From positions 1-48,287 of the forward strand of contig NZ_LSIC01000054.1 in the NCBI RefSeq assembly GCF_001556045.1: 48,287 nucleotides of DNA, given 5' to 3'. The number at the start of each line of letters is the position of its first letter. The stretch's first letter is position 1. The notes below the pieces were generated by a model. The model saw only the letters and a program-made list of their open reading frames with translations. It did not search any database and was not told the DNA's origin. This DNA is from Bradyrhizobium sp. CCH5-F6 (GTDB lineage: Bacteria; Pseudomonadota; Alphaproteobacteria; Rhizobiales; Xanthobacteraceae). Below are positions 24,566-33,417 of this stretch, in pieces. The translations under genes were made by a program, and so were the position numbers.

Positions 24566-27500
24566 TCGCTCGCATCATCGCCTGGTCCGCACGCAATCTA
24601 CTGCTGGTGCTGTTCGGCACCGGTTTTGCGGCCGCCGCTGGCCTCTACGCACTAGTGCATCTGCCACTCGATGCGATTCCGGATCTCTCCGACACGCAGG
24701 TCATCGTCTACACGGAATATCCCGGCCAGGCGCCGCAGGTGATCGAGGACCAAGTTACATATCCCTTGACGACGGCCATGCTGACCGTGCCGAAATCCAA
24801 GGTGGTGCGCGGATTCTCGTTCTTCGGCGTGTCCTTCGTGTACGTGATCTTCGAGGACGGAACCGACATCTACTGGGCCCGCTCGCGCGTCATGGAATTC
24901 CTGAATAGCGCGACGTCCAGGTTGCCGGCGGGCGTCACGCCGAGCATCGGGCCGGATGCCACGGGCGTCGGCTGGGTCTACCAATACGCCGTCATCTCGA
25001 AGGAATTGAATCTGGCGGACACGCGCACGATCCAGGACTGGAATCTGAGATTCGCGCTGGCCAAGGCCGAAGGAGTGGCCGAGGTCGCGAGCATCGGCGG
25101 TTTCGTCAAACAGTACAACGTGGTCCTTGACCCGCAGCGCATGCGCGACCGCGGAATCAGCATGCAGAAGATCCGGGACGCCATCCGCGCATCGAACGCG
25201 GACGTCGGCGGCCGGACGGTCGAACTCGCGGAGTTCGAGTACGTGATCCGGGGCAAGGGCTACATCAAGAGCATCAACGATCTCGGCAACATCGTACTGA
25301 AGACGAACAACGGCACGCCCGTGTTGCTGCGTGACGTCGCGCGAGTCGAGCTCGGCCCGGACGAAAGACGGGGTATCGCCGAATTGAACGGCGAGGGGGA
25401 GGTCGCAAGCGGCATCGTGCTGCAGCGCTTTGGCGTCAATGCGCTCAACGTCATCGAGAACGTCAAGAAGCGATTCAAGGAGATTGCGAGCAGTCTGCCC
25501 AAATCGGTCGAGATCGTCCCGGTCTACGACCGCTCCAACCTGATCTACGCCGCCATCGACACGCTGAAGCAAACGCTTCTCGAGGAGAGCATCGTCGTGG
25601 CGCTCGTCTGCATCGTCTTCCTGCTGCACGTGCGCAGCGCGCTGGTTGCGATCCTGATGCTGCCGGTGGGCGTGCTGATGGCGTTCGGAGCCATGAAACT
25701 GCTGGGGCTCGGGTCGAACATCATGAGCCTCGGCGGTATTGCGATTGCGATCGGCGCCATGGTGGATGCCGCCATCGTCATGATCGAGAACGCGCACAAG
25801 CACCTGGAGCGGGCGAAGCCGGGACAGTCGCGGGTGCAAATTCTGATCGAGGCGGCATCCGAGGTCGGGCCGGCACTGTTCTTCAGCCTCTTGATCATCA
25901 CCGTTTCGTTCATGCCGATCTTCACGCTGGAATCGCAGGAGGGGCGGCTGTTCAGCCCGCTGGCGTACACGAAGACCTTCGCGATGGCAGCCGCAGCTCT
26001 GCTTTCGGTGACGTTGGTCCCGGCGCTGATGGTGATCTTCGTGCGCGGGAAGATCGTTCCCGAACACAAGAACTTCATCAATCGCTTCCTGATCTGGGTA
26101 TATCGCCCCGTCATCAAGGGGGTGCTGCGCGCAAAGACCCTGGTCATCCTCGCTGCCGTGGGGGTCCTAGCGGTAACGATCTGGCCGGCCCGGCAGCTCG
26201 GAACCGAGTTCATGCCGACACTGAACGAAGGCACGCTGCTCTACATGCCCACGACCCTGCCCGGCATCTCGGTAACCAAGGCGGCCGAACTGATGCAGAT
26301 GCAGGATCGGATCATCAAATCCTTCCCGGAGGTCGCTTCCGTCTACGGCAAGGCGGGGCGAGCCGCGACCGCCACCGATCCGGCCCCGACCGAAATGTTC
26401 GAAACGGTGGTCAACCTCAAGCCGAAAGAGCAATGGCGTCCCGGAATGACGATCGACACTCTGATCGCCGAGATGGACAAGGCGCTGCAATTTCCCGGCG
26501 TCTCCAATGCCTGGACCATGCCGATCAAGGCACGCATCGACATGCTGTCGACAGGCATCCGCACGCCGATCGGCGTCAAGGTCATGGGCACGGATCTCGT
26601 CGAGATCGATCGGTTGGCCAAGCAGATCGAGCGGGTCATCAAGGCCGTCCCCGGTACATCATCGGCTTACGCCGAGCGTGGCATCGGTGGGTACTATCTC
26701 GAGATCGCTCCGGACCGGGAGGCGCTCGCCCGTTACGGGGTCCTGATCCAGGACGTCCAGGACACCATCGCGGCCGCATTGGGAGGTCAGACGGTCACCA
26801 CGACCGTCGAGGGCCGGCAGCGGTTCACGGTGAACATGCGCTACCCGCGCGATCTCCGTGACAATCCCAGGGCCATCACAAGCGATATCCTGGTGCCGAT
26901 GCCGGCCGGCGGGGCCGTTCCGCTTGGCGAAGTGGCGAAGGTCGAACCCACCCGCGGGCCGACTTCGATCCGTACGGAGAACGGACAGCTCGCGACCTAC
27001 ATCTATGTCGACATCCGGGACAGGGACATCGGGAGCTACGTCGCCGACGCACAGCGAGCGGTCAGCGAGAGCATACAGTTTCCGGCGGGTTACTATGTCG
27101 TCTGGAGCGGCCAGTACGAGTATCTGCAGCGTGCCGCTGCGCGTCTGAAGATCGTGGTACCGGTCACGCTCACGATCATCTTCCTGCTGCTCTACTTGAA
27201 CTTCAGGTCGATCACAGAAACCTTGATCGTCATGCTCTCGCTGCCCTTCGCGCTGGTCGGCGGCCTCTGGATGATGTGGTGGCTCGGCTTCAACATGTCG
27301 GTCGCCGTCGCGGTAGGGTTCATCGCGCTCGCCGGCGTCGCCGCCGAGACCGGCGTGGTGATGCTGATCTATCTCGACCACGCGTTGGCGGAAACGAGGG
27401 AGCGGACAAAGGCGGAAGGTCGCGCGCTGACGCGAAGCGATCTTTACGACGCCATCATGCAAGGCGCCGTCGAGCGGGTCCGGCCCAAGATGATGACGGT

Positions 27501-27762
27501 GGTCGCCATCATGGCCGGCCTTCTGCCCATCATGTGGAGTTCGGGTACCGGATCCGAAATCATGCAGCGCATCGCTGTGCCGATGATCGGCGGAATGGTC
27601 TCCTCCACGCTGCTGACGCTCATCGTCATTCCAGCCATCTTTGGACTGATCAAGGGCTTCCGGTTGCCGTCGACGTCCGATCGCGGCGACCGCAACCGGC
27701 AGTCTCCCGCACATAAAGATGCGCCTGCAAAGATGCCGCGCATTATGGAGCCGGCCCAATGA
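24562..27762 (+). CDS. cusA: Heavy-metal RND efflux pump (CusA-like, Cu(I)/Ag(I))
   Basis: 1066 residues, full length for the HME-RND family. The proton relay is seen in GAMVDAAIVMIENAHKHLE. The metal-binding methionines of CusA are conserved: Met562 (LLYMPTTLPG), Met612 (TEMFETVVNLKP) and Met661 (RIDMLSTGIRTPIGVKVMG). Their spacing of 50 and 49 residues is the same as E. coli Met573/623/672. This supports Cu(I)/Ag(I) over Zn/Co specificity. It forms a tripartite pump with the CusB-like adaptor and the TolC-like protein encoded next. Confidence 0.96.
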   Translation: MIARIIAWSARNLLLVLFGTGFAAAAGLYALVHLPLDAIPDLSDTQVIVYTEYPGQAPQVIEDQVTYPLTTAMLTVPKSKVVRGFSFFGVSFVYVIFEDGTDIYWARSRVMEFLNSATSRLPAGVTPSIGPDATGVGWVYQYAVISKELNLADTRTIQDWNLRFALAKAEGVAEVASIGGFVKQYNVVLDPQRMRDRGISMQKIRDAIRASNADVGGRTVELAEFEYVIRGKGYIKSINDLGNIVLKTNNGTPVLLRDVARVELGPDERRGIAELNGEGEVASGIVLQRFGVNALNVIENVKKRFKEIASSLPKSVEIVPVYDRSNLIYAAIDTLKQTLLEESIVVALVCIVFLLHVRSALVAILMLPVGVLMAFGAMKLLGLGSNIMSLGGIAIAIGAMVDAAIVMIENAHKHLERAKPGQSRVQILIEAASEVGPALFFSLLIITVSFMPIFTLESQEGRLFSPLAYTKTFAMAAAALLSVTLVPALMVIFVRGKIVPEHKNFINRFLIWVYRPVIKGVLRAKTLVILAAVGVLAVTIWPARQLGTEFMPTLNEGTLLYMPTTLPGISVTKAAELMQMQDRIIKSFPEVASVYGKAGRAATATDPAPTEMFETVVNLKPKEQWRPGMTIDTLIAEMDKALQFPGVSNAWTMPIKARIDMLSTGIRTPIGVKVMGTDLVEIDRLAKQIERVIKAVPGTSSAYAERGIGGYYLEIAPDREALARYGVLIQDVQDTIAAALGGQTVTTTVEGRQRFTVNMRYPRDLRDNPRAITSDILVPMPAGGAVPLGEVAKVEPTRGPTSIRTENGQLATYIYVDIRDRDIGSYVADAQRAVSESIQFPAGYYVVWSGQYEYLQRAAARLKIVVPVTLTIIFLLLYLNFRSITETLIVMLSLPFALVGGLWMMWWLGFNMSVAVAVGFIALAGVAAETGVVMLIYLDHALAETRERTKAEGRALTRSDLYDAIMQGAVERVRPKMMTVVAIMAGLLPIMWSSGTGSEIMQRIAVPMIGGMVSSTLLTLIVIPAIFGLIKGFRLPSTSDRGDRNRQSPAHKDAPAKMPRIMEPAQ

Positions 27763-27781
27763 GCCGGGAGAGGGGCCAGCC

Positions 27782-29242
27782 GTGAGCACATCCCTGTGCG
27801 ACGCTTCGCGAAGGACGGACGAGATGGCTAAGCACGGATCGAGGGTTGATGCTTCGGGTTCGATCGCCGGGAGGTGGGCCGGACCCATGCTCGGGTCGGT
27901 GTTGTTGCTTCTCGGCGGAGCGCCCGCCAAGGCGGAGACCCTCGTGGAAGCCATGGTGAAAGCCTATCAGTCAAATCCGCAGCTGAACGCGGCGCGGGCG
28001 CGCCAACGGGCGACCGACGAAAACGTGCCGCAGGCGTTGTCGGGCTATCGCCCGCAGATCGTGGCAAGCCTGAGCGCCGGCCTGCAGCAGGTTCGCAACC
28101 TGTTGCCGGACAACGTCGTCCAGACGGCCACGCTGAAGCCGTGGACCGTTGGGCTCACGGTGACCCAGACGCTGTTCAACGGCTTCAAGACCGCCAACAA
28201 TGTCCGGGTGGCGGAGGCACAGGTAAGGTCCGGCCGCGAAGCCCTTCGCAACGTTGGGCAGGGGATCCTGCTCGATGCCGTCACCGTGTACATGAACGTG
28301 CTTGCTAACGGAGCGCTGGTCGACGCGCAGCGCGCCAATATCGCCTTCCTGCGGCAGACGCTCTCCAACACTCGCACTCGTCTCAACGCGGGCGACGTGA
28401 CGCCCACCGACGCGGCCCAGGCCGAAGCGCGCCTGAGCCGCGGGCTTGCCGACCTCAACGCGGCAGACGTGGCCCTAGCCGTGAGCAAGGCGACCTACGG
28501 CCAAGTGGTGGGCGAGCCGCCCGCGCAGCTGCTGGCCGCAACGCCGGTGGACCGGTTCTCGCCGCCTACTCTTGCGGATGCGACGAACGTGGCGCGTCAA
28601 GAGAACCCGGCCGTCCTTGCCGCGCAGTTCGATGTGGATGTCGCCCAGTCTTCGATCGCAGTGGCGGAAAGCGGGCTGCTTCCGACCGTGTCCGTGCAGG
28701 CCAGCGTCAGCCGCGCCGTGCAGAATGATCCTACCCTCGCGACTTCCCGCATGGATCAGACTTCGGTTTTGGGCCAGGTCGGCGTTCCCCTCTACGATGC
28801 AGGCATGGCCGCCGCCCAGACCCGCCAGGCCAAGGAGGTCACTTCGCAAAGCCGGCTGGTCCTGGAGCAGGTGCGCAATCAGACGCGCACTGCGGCAACC
28901 GGCGCTTGGGTCGCCAATGAGGGAGCAAAAGTCGCGGTCACCGCCGCAGAATCCGAGGTGCGTGCCGCGAACGTGGCGCTATTGGGGGTGCAGCGGGAGG
29001 CGCAGGCAGGACAGCGCACGACGGTCGACGTACTCAACGCCCTGCAGGATCTGACCAATGCCCGAGCTCGGCTGATCCTCGCTCAGCGCGACCGCGTGAT
29101 CGCATCCTACACGCTCCTCGGCGCCGTAGGGCGCCTCGACGTGAAGACGCTCGGGTTGAACACGCCCGACTATCTGCCAGAGGTTCACTACCACCAAGTT
29201 CGGGATGCCTGGCATGGTTTGCGGACGCCTGCAGGACAATGA
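27782..29242 (+). CDS. TolC-family outer-membrane efflux channel
   Basis: 486 residues from GTG 27782 with GGAGAGG upstream; ATG 27824 is an alternative. After a signal peptide (PMLGSVLLLLGGAPAKAETL), it has the TolC pattern: TLVEAMVKAYQSNPQLNAAR, LTVTQTLFNGFKTANNV, and a second repeat (VGVPLYDAGMAAAQTRQAKE, GQRTTVDVLNALQDL). It is the outer-membrane partner of the Cus-like pump, starting 19 bp after cusA. The sequence is closer to the general TolC/type I secretion type than to CusC. Confidence 0.92.
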   Translation: MSTSLCDASRRTDEMAKHGSRVDASGSIAGRWAGPMLGSVLLLLGGAPAKAETLVEAMVKAYQSNPQLNAARARQRATDENVPQALSGYRPQIVASLSAGLQQVRNLLPDNVVQTATLKPWTVGLTVTQTLFNGFKTANNVRVAEAQVRSGREALRNVGQGILLDAVTVYMNVLANGALVDAQRANIAFLRQTLSNTRTRLNAGDVTPTDAAQAEARLSRGLADLNAADVALAVSKATYGQVVGEPPAQLLAATPVDRFSPPTLADATNVARQENPAVLAAQFDVDVAQSSIAVAESGLLPTVSVQASVSRAVQNDPTLATSRMDQTSVLGQVGVPLYDAGMAAAQTRQAKEVTSQSRLVLEQVRNQTRTAATGAWVANEGAKVAVTAAESEVRAANVALLGVQREAQAGQRTTVDVLNALQDLTNARARLILAQRDRVIASYTLLGAVGRLDVKTLGLNTPDYLPEVHYHQVRDAWHGLRTPAGQ

Positions 29243-29290
29243 ATTCGTCGAGATATTCCCTGATCGAGAAAGGTAGTCGGGACCGCGAAC

Positions 29291-29848
29291 ATGACGACCT
29301 CGGAGGCGGATCTGAAGAAGCTCATGCTCGCAAGCCTGGACGGCGATGCGGCTTCGCATCGGGCATTGCTTGAAGCGCTGAGCAGGCGCCTACGTGCGTA
29401 CTACAAGAGGAAGCTCGCAGGCACTGGCCGTAGCGCGTCGGAGGCCGAAGACCTGGTTCAGGAAGCGGTCTTGGCCATTCACATCAAGAGACATACCTAC
29501 GACGCCTCGGACCTGCTGACACCATGGGTCCATGCGATCGCGCGCCACAAATTGATCGACTTTCTGCGTCGGACTCGCACGTCGTTGGCCGATGTGCCTC
29601 TGGATGAGGCTGACGAGGCCATGGCATCGGACGATCATGTCGGTGCGGAGAGTTCCTACGACGTCGGGCGGCTCTTGCGACGGCTGCCGCCAAACGTCAA
29701 ATGTTCCATGGAAGCCGTGAAACTCGACGGGTTGAGCATCGCCGAAGCGGCGCAGCGGTGCGGACTTTCGGAATCCGGGATTAAGATGAATATTCACCGC
29801 GGGCTAAAAACCCTGGCCGCGCTGATTGCCCGGGAAGCGAGATCATGA
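29291..29848 (+). CDS. ECF sigma factor (EcfF/SigF type)
   Basis: 185 residues. Sigma-2 spans about 12-85 (AEDLVQEAVLAIHIKRHTYD, then PWVHAIARHKLIDFLRRT) and sigma-4 about 125-180 (GLSIAEAAQRCGLSESGIKM). Its stop overlaps the start of an NrsF-family anti-sigma gene by four bases. In Caulobacter this pair (SigF-NrsF) responds to heavy-metal and oxidative stress, which fits its position right after the copper efflux genes. An exact match to that sigma factor's promoter lies downstream at 30522. Confidence 0.92.
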   Translation: MTTSEADLKKLMLASLDGDAASHRALLEALSRRLRAYYKRKLAGTGRSASEAEDLVQEAVLAIHIKRHTYDASDLLTPWVHAIARHKLIDFLRRTRTSLADVPLDEADEAMASDDHVGAESSYDVGRLLRRLPPNVKCSMEAVKLDGLSIAEAAQRCGLSESGIKMNIHRGLKTLAALIAREARS

Positions 29849-30486
29849 AGACGGATGATTTGATCGCGGCACTCAGTGCCCGCGTCGAGCCGGTCGATCG
29901 CCGATCGGTCGGTCGGACAGTGGGCCTCGCCCTTGCGGCCGCAACGGTTCTGACGTTGGGCGGCATATTGGTCGGCCTGGGTACCCGGTCCGATCTGACG
30001 ACCGGTCACGCCGTCGTTTCCGTGCTCCTGAAGATTGTGTTCGCGGTCGGAATCGTCGTGTTGGCATCGGCCTACCTGATGCGACTGGCGCGGCCGGGCG
30101 GAGAACGTAGGTCCTCTTCGAGGTGGGCCGTCCTCCCATTCGCAGGCATCTTGTTGCTTGCCGCAATCAGCCTCGGGCTGGCGCCCAGTACGCATTGGGC
30201 CAAGATGGTCATGGGTGACGAGTGGCTAGAGTGCATTATCTCGATCCCGATCATCGCGATCGTACCTTTCACCGTCGTTATCGCGGCGGTGCGAACGGCG
30301 GCGCCGACCAATCTCGTCCGGACAGGTGCCTTTGCGGGTCTTGTTTCGGGCGGCATCAGCGCCACGGGTTACGCGCTTCATTGCTCCGACGATTCCTTGC
30401 CATTTGTCGCAATCTGGTACGGCGGGACGATTGTGCTCTGCACCCTGGCAGGGGCGATGCTGGGCCCCAGGTTGCTGCGTTGGTAG
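29845..30486 (+). CDS. nrsF: NrsF-family (DUF1109) membrane anti-sigma factor
   Basis: 213 residues with a cytoplasmic N-terminus (MKTDDLIAALSARVEPVDRR) and six predicted membrane helices. Cys130 (EWLECIISIP) and Cys180 (YALHCSDDS) are 50 residues apart, matching the pair reported as needed for signal sensing in Caulobacter NrsF. It should hold the sigma factor at the membrane and release it on metal or redox stress. Confidence 0.9.
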   Translation: MKTDDLIAALSARVEPVDRRSVGRTVGLALAAATVLTLGGILVGLGTRSDLTTGHAVVSVLLKIVFAVGIVVLASAYLMRLARPGGERRSSSRWAVLPFAGILLLAAISLGLAPSTHWAKMVMGDEWLECIISIPIIAIVPFTVVIAAVRTAAPTNLVRTGAFAGLVSGGISATGYALHCSDDSLPFVAIWYGGTIVLCTLAGAMLGPRLLRW

Positions 30487-30521
30487 CGAGACCGAACCGT
30501 TTTCACGTCGGCGTGAGCCCT

Positions 30522-30547
30522 GTAACCGAACGGCGATTTCTTCCGAA
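30522..30547 (+). promoter_or_regulatory. ECF sigma promoter GTAACC-N16-CGAA
   Basis: GTAACC at 30522-30527, then exactly 16 bases, then CGAA at 30544-30547. This equals the motif published for the Caulobacter SigF regulon. It lies 54 bp before the ATG of the small secreted gene, directly after the sigma/anti-sigma operon. No other exact copy was noticed in the window by eye. Confidence 0.75.
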
Positions 30548-30600
30548 CTCATCGATGAGAGGGCCTCAAATCCTTCCTTCAAGTGAGCAGGAGCCGGGTC

Positions 30601-30876
30601 ATGTTCAAGCGGACCTTCAGAACTATGTTGCTGGTGCTGCCGTTGGTTGCAGTGTCGGCGAGTGCCTTTGCAGGGGCCACGATTTCGGATCGGCGGTATT
30701 GGCCAAACGAGGCCAGGCGGGGCGCGCAAGCGATGTCGAACCCACAAGGTGGCTGGAGCTCTGCGTTCGGCTCCGTTCCCGCGACACCGGGCCACTACTT
30801 CGCGCCACCTGTTGATTCGAGCAGGCGGGTTTGGAGATATCAGGGAGGCCCGAAGTCCCCGATGATACAGAACTAG
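30601..30876 (+). CDS. Small secreted protein, predicted member of the local ECF regulon
   Basis: 91 residues from ATG 30601 with AGGAG eleven bases upstream. A signal peptide (MFKRTFRTMLLVLPLVAVSA, cleavage near AFAG) is followed by a short mature part (ATISDRRYWPNEARRG, then HYFAPP). No enzyme motif. Small secreted proteins of this sort often follow EcfF/NrsF genes; regulation is supported by the promoter at 30522-30547. Confidence 0.75.
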   Translation: MFKRTFRTMLLVLPLVAVSASAFAGATISDRRYWPNEARRGAQAMSNPQGGWSSAFGSVPATPGHYFAPPVDSSRRVWRYQGGPKSPMIQN

Positions 30877-31038
30877 ACCAAGTCGACGCCCTGTCAGTCG
30901 GCGAGCGCATCGCGCAACGTGCTTAGGCAGCGGTCGCCGCAAGCGCCTTGTTTGCGGGCGTTTCCGGTCCGATCTGCTTGATCTCGATCAAGAAGAAGGT
31001 TTCCGGCAAGTTGTTTACTTGGGTAGCAGGAGTTCACG

Positions 31039-31293
31039 ATGTCGGTGCAAGATCGTTCCGGTCACCAAGGACATGCGCCTGAGGGTTTGTCGCTCAAATC
31101 GCGTGCCGGGCTGGTTCTGATCGGATTTCTTATCATCGCAGGTGCCCTGCTGTTCACTGAGCATAGAGCGCACGTGCTCGGATTGCTTGTCTGGCTTCCA
31201 ATCCTCGCCTGCCCGCTGATGCATTTGTTCATGCATCACGGACACACGCATCATCACGCCGACAATCAACAGAACGATCCAAGGAGCGTGTGA
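31039..31293 (+). CDS. DUF2933 small membrane protein
   Basis: 84 residues with AGGAG before the ATG. Two hydrophobic helices (GLVLIGFLIIAGALLF and VLGLLVWLPILACPLMHLFM) end in a His-rich tail (MHHGHTHHHADN). DUF2933 proteins commonly sit in copper or mercury resistance clusters; the tail could bind metal. It overlaps the next gene by one base. Confidence 0.85.
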   Translation: MSVQDRSGHQGHAPEGLSLKSRAGLVLIGFLIIAGALLFTEHRAHVLGLLVWLPILACPLMHLFMHHGHTHHHADNQQNDPRSV

Positions 31294-31970
31294 TGCATGA
31301 TTCTACGCCCGCTTACGGCCTCTGGAGCCTTGTCATCGTCAACTCTGCGGTCTTCATCCTGTTCGCATACAGCTTCTTCAAGCCGCAGACCTCCCGGGAC
31401 TGGCGTTCGTTTGGCGCCTTCAGTGCGTTTCTCGTGGCGCTATTCGTGGAGATGTACGGCTTCCCGCTCACCATTTACTTCCTCTCGGGCTGGCTGCAGT
31501 CGCGGTTTCCCGACGTGGACTGGTTCTCGCACGACGCCGGTCATCTGCTCGAGATGGTGTTCGGTTGGAAGGCCAATCCGCACGCCGGACCTTTCCACAT
31601 CCTGAGCTTCATCTTCATCGCCGCCGGGTTCATTCTGATCTCCGCCGCCTGGAAGGTGTTGTACGACGCGCAGCAGACGCGCAGTCTCGCCACGGCCGGT
31701 CCCTACAGCTATGTGCGCCATCCGCAATATGTCGGCTTCATCCTCGTCATGCTCGGCTTCCTGTTGCAGTGGCCGACAATTCTCACGCTCGCAATGTTTC
31801 CGGTGCTGACGATCATGTACGTGAAGCTGGCGAGAAACGAGGAGTTGGACGCCAAGTCGGAGTTCGGCGAGGCCTATACGAAATACGCTGCGGAAGTCCC
31901 GGGCTTCATACCGCGCCTGAGCCGAATTCTCGGGCAGGGCTCGACCGACAGCACCTATCGTCACGGTTGA
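31293..31970 (+). CDS. Isoprenylcysteine carboxyl methyltransferase-like membrane protein
   Basis: 225 residues with several membrane helices. The C-terminal part has the ICMT/PEMT signature GPYSYVRHPQYVGFILVMLG and a terminal acidic segment (LARNEELDAKSEFGEAYTKY) that binds the methyl donor in this family. Such genes recur beside DUF2933 in metal-resistance loci; the substrate is unknown. A GTG immediately upstream (31290) is an equally possible start. Confidence 0.85.
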   Translation: MHDSTPAYGLWSLVIVNSAVFILFAYSFFKPQTSRDWRSFGAFSAFLVALFVEMYGFPLTIYFLSGWLQSRFPDVDWFSHDAGHLLEMVFGWKANPHAGPFHILSFIFIAAGFILISAAWKVLYDAQQTRSLATAGPYSYVRHPQYVGFILVMLGFLLQWPTILTLAMFPVLTIMYVKLARNEELDAKSEFGEAYTKYAAEVPGFIPRLSRILGQGSTDSTYRHG

Positions 31971-31983
31971 TCCGGCTGCCACG

Positions 31984-32333
31984 ATGCGCGACGCACCGTA
32001 TCGCTGGCGTCTGTCCTCGATGCTGTTGGCGGCCTCCGCATTCCGCGTGATGGGCGGCTACGTGACGGCTAGGGAATGCTCGCGCTCACCTTGGCGTTGA
32101 CGTCCTTCCGAGACCATCGCGCTGTAGCTGCGGTCGGCGCCGGGGTCGCCGGCGGGCTTTCGATCGGGTTGATGGCCGCCGTCAACTTCATGATCCATTC
32201 CGATTTCAAGTGGGTTCTGCTCGGCATCGCCCTCGTTTGGGGGGTGAGCATTGTCATGTTCGTCCGAGAAGCCGTCGTTTCTCCGAAGGCGGCCGAGCCG
32301 GCTGGTTCGAGGCACCAGCGCCGAGCGCGATAA
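31984..32333 (+). pseudogene. Small membrane protein, split between two frames
   Basis: ATG 31984 opens MRDAPYRWRLSSMLLAASAF, then RVMGGYVTA. Near 32068-32078 the sensible continuation shifts to the frame starting MLALTLALTSFRDHRAVAAV, which ends at 32333 after two more hydrophobic helices (VAGGLSIGLMAAVNFMIH, WVLLGIALVWGVSIVMF). Either the two parts are one frameshifted gene or only the 85-residue second part (from 32076) is expressed. Family not recognised. Confidence 0.4.
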
Positions 32334-32389
32334 CGGCAGGCGGACGTCTGTCACGCTCATTCAGACATGTTGCGGGTAGAGTGAGAGGT

Positions 32390-33223
32390 CTAACTCGCGT
32401 TCGAGGACGTAGTGCGGCTGAATTGCGAGGCCGGACAGGAAAGACCGGGTGCGCCGAGACCGCACGAAAGTAGTTCGGACCAAATATCTTCCGAGGTTTC
32501 CGCGAACCGGAAGAGATCGCAGTCGGATCGATCGATCGTGCCGCTGTCGATCAGCGCCTCGAAGTTGACAGCAGACCGCCAGTACTGCTCGTCAAACAGC
32601 ACGATCGGAATGGCCGGCGCCTTCTTCGTCTGGCGCAGCGTCAGGATCTCGAATAACTCGTCGAAAGTCCCGAAGCCTCCCGGGAACGCAACGAGCGCAT
32701 TGGCGCGCATGGCCAAGTGCATCTTCCGCATCGCGAAATAGTGGAATCGAAACGTCAGCGCTGGCGTGGAGTAAGGGTTTGGCTGTTGCTCCTCCGGAAG
32801 CGTGATGTTGAAGCCGATGGAAGGCGCTCCCGCGTCGCCGGCTCCTCGGTTTGCGGCTTCCATGATCCCCGGGCCACCGCCGGTTGCGATGACGTTGTCT
32901 CGGAGGCTGCCGTTCGAAGTCAGGGCGCCCCCGCGTTCGGAGGCCACGCGCGCGAACGCGCGTGCTTCCCGATACCATCGCGCGTGCGATTCAGGCCCAT
33001 CCTCCCGAACTCGTGCCGACCCGAAAACGACGATAGTGGACCGGACGCCCCACGATCTTAGGCATTCCTCGGCCTTTGCGTACTCCAGCAGGAATCGTAC
33101 CCCACGCATGGAATCGCCAAGCAGAAAGCCTTGATCGAGGGCCGCTAAAGTGTAGGCCGGCGAGCGCAGTTGCTCGACGTTCGAGGGAAGGGCTTCCTCC
33201 GACGTCTGTGGGGTGTCGTTCAT
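32390..33223 (-). CDS. LOG-family (lysine-decarboxylase-like) nucleotide-binding protein
   Basis: 277 residues from ATG 33223 (MNDTPQTSEEALPS). The LOG signatures are GGGPGIMEAANRGAGDAG and PGGFGTFDELFEILTLRQT. LOG enzymes hydrolyse nucleoside 5'-monophosphates to free bases (cytokinin activation in plants, nucleotide turnover in bacteria). The length fits the longer TIGR00730-like branch. It is divergent from the beta-CASP hydrolase. Confidence 0.88.
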   Translation of the reverse strand: MNDTPQTSEEALPSNVEQLRSPAYTLAALDQGFLLGDSMRGVRFLLEYAKAEECLRSWGVRSTIVVFGSARVREDGPESHARWYREARAFARVASERGGALTSNGSLRDNVIATGGGPGIMEAANRGAGDAGAPSIGFNITLPEEQQPNPYSTPALTFRFHYFAMRKMHLAMRANALVAFPGGFGTFDELFEILTLRQTKKAPAIPIVLFDEQYWRSAVNFEALIDSGTIDRSDCDLFRFAETSEDIWSELLSCGLGAPGLSCPASQFSRTTSSNAS

Positions 33224-33417
33224 TACAACATCCGTCTCAAAATTTATCGCCTTTACTATTCTTTCCGCCAACTACACTGTCCCAACCGGATCAATAAAGC
33301 GCAACCGAAATCTAGCTTCTGCTTGACCGGCCGCCGAAGCGCTCCGATCTTCCGGATCTCCGTTGAGCCGCTCGCCAAACGGAGCGAATGGTCTGGTCAG
33401 CAATTCAGAGGGTCGGA

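Noticed and set aside
24652..27954. Long minus-strand frames opposite cusA
   Set aside because: Shadows of the RND pump gene with Asp/His/Arg-rich composition and no start signals.
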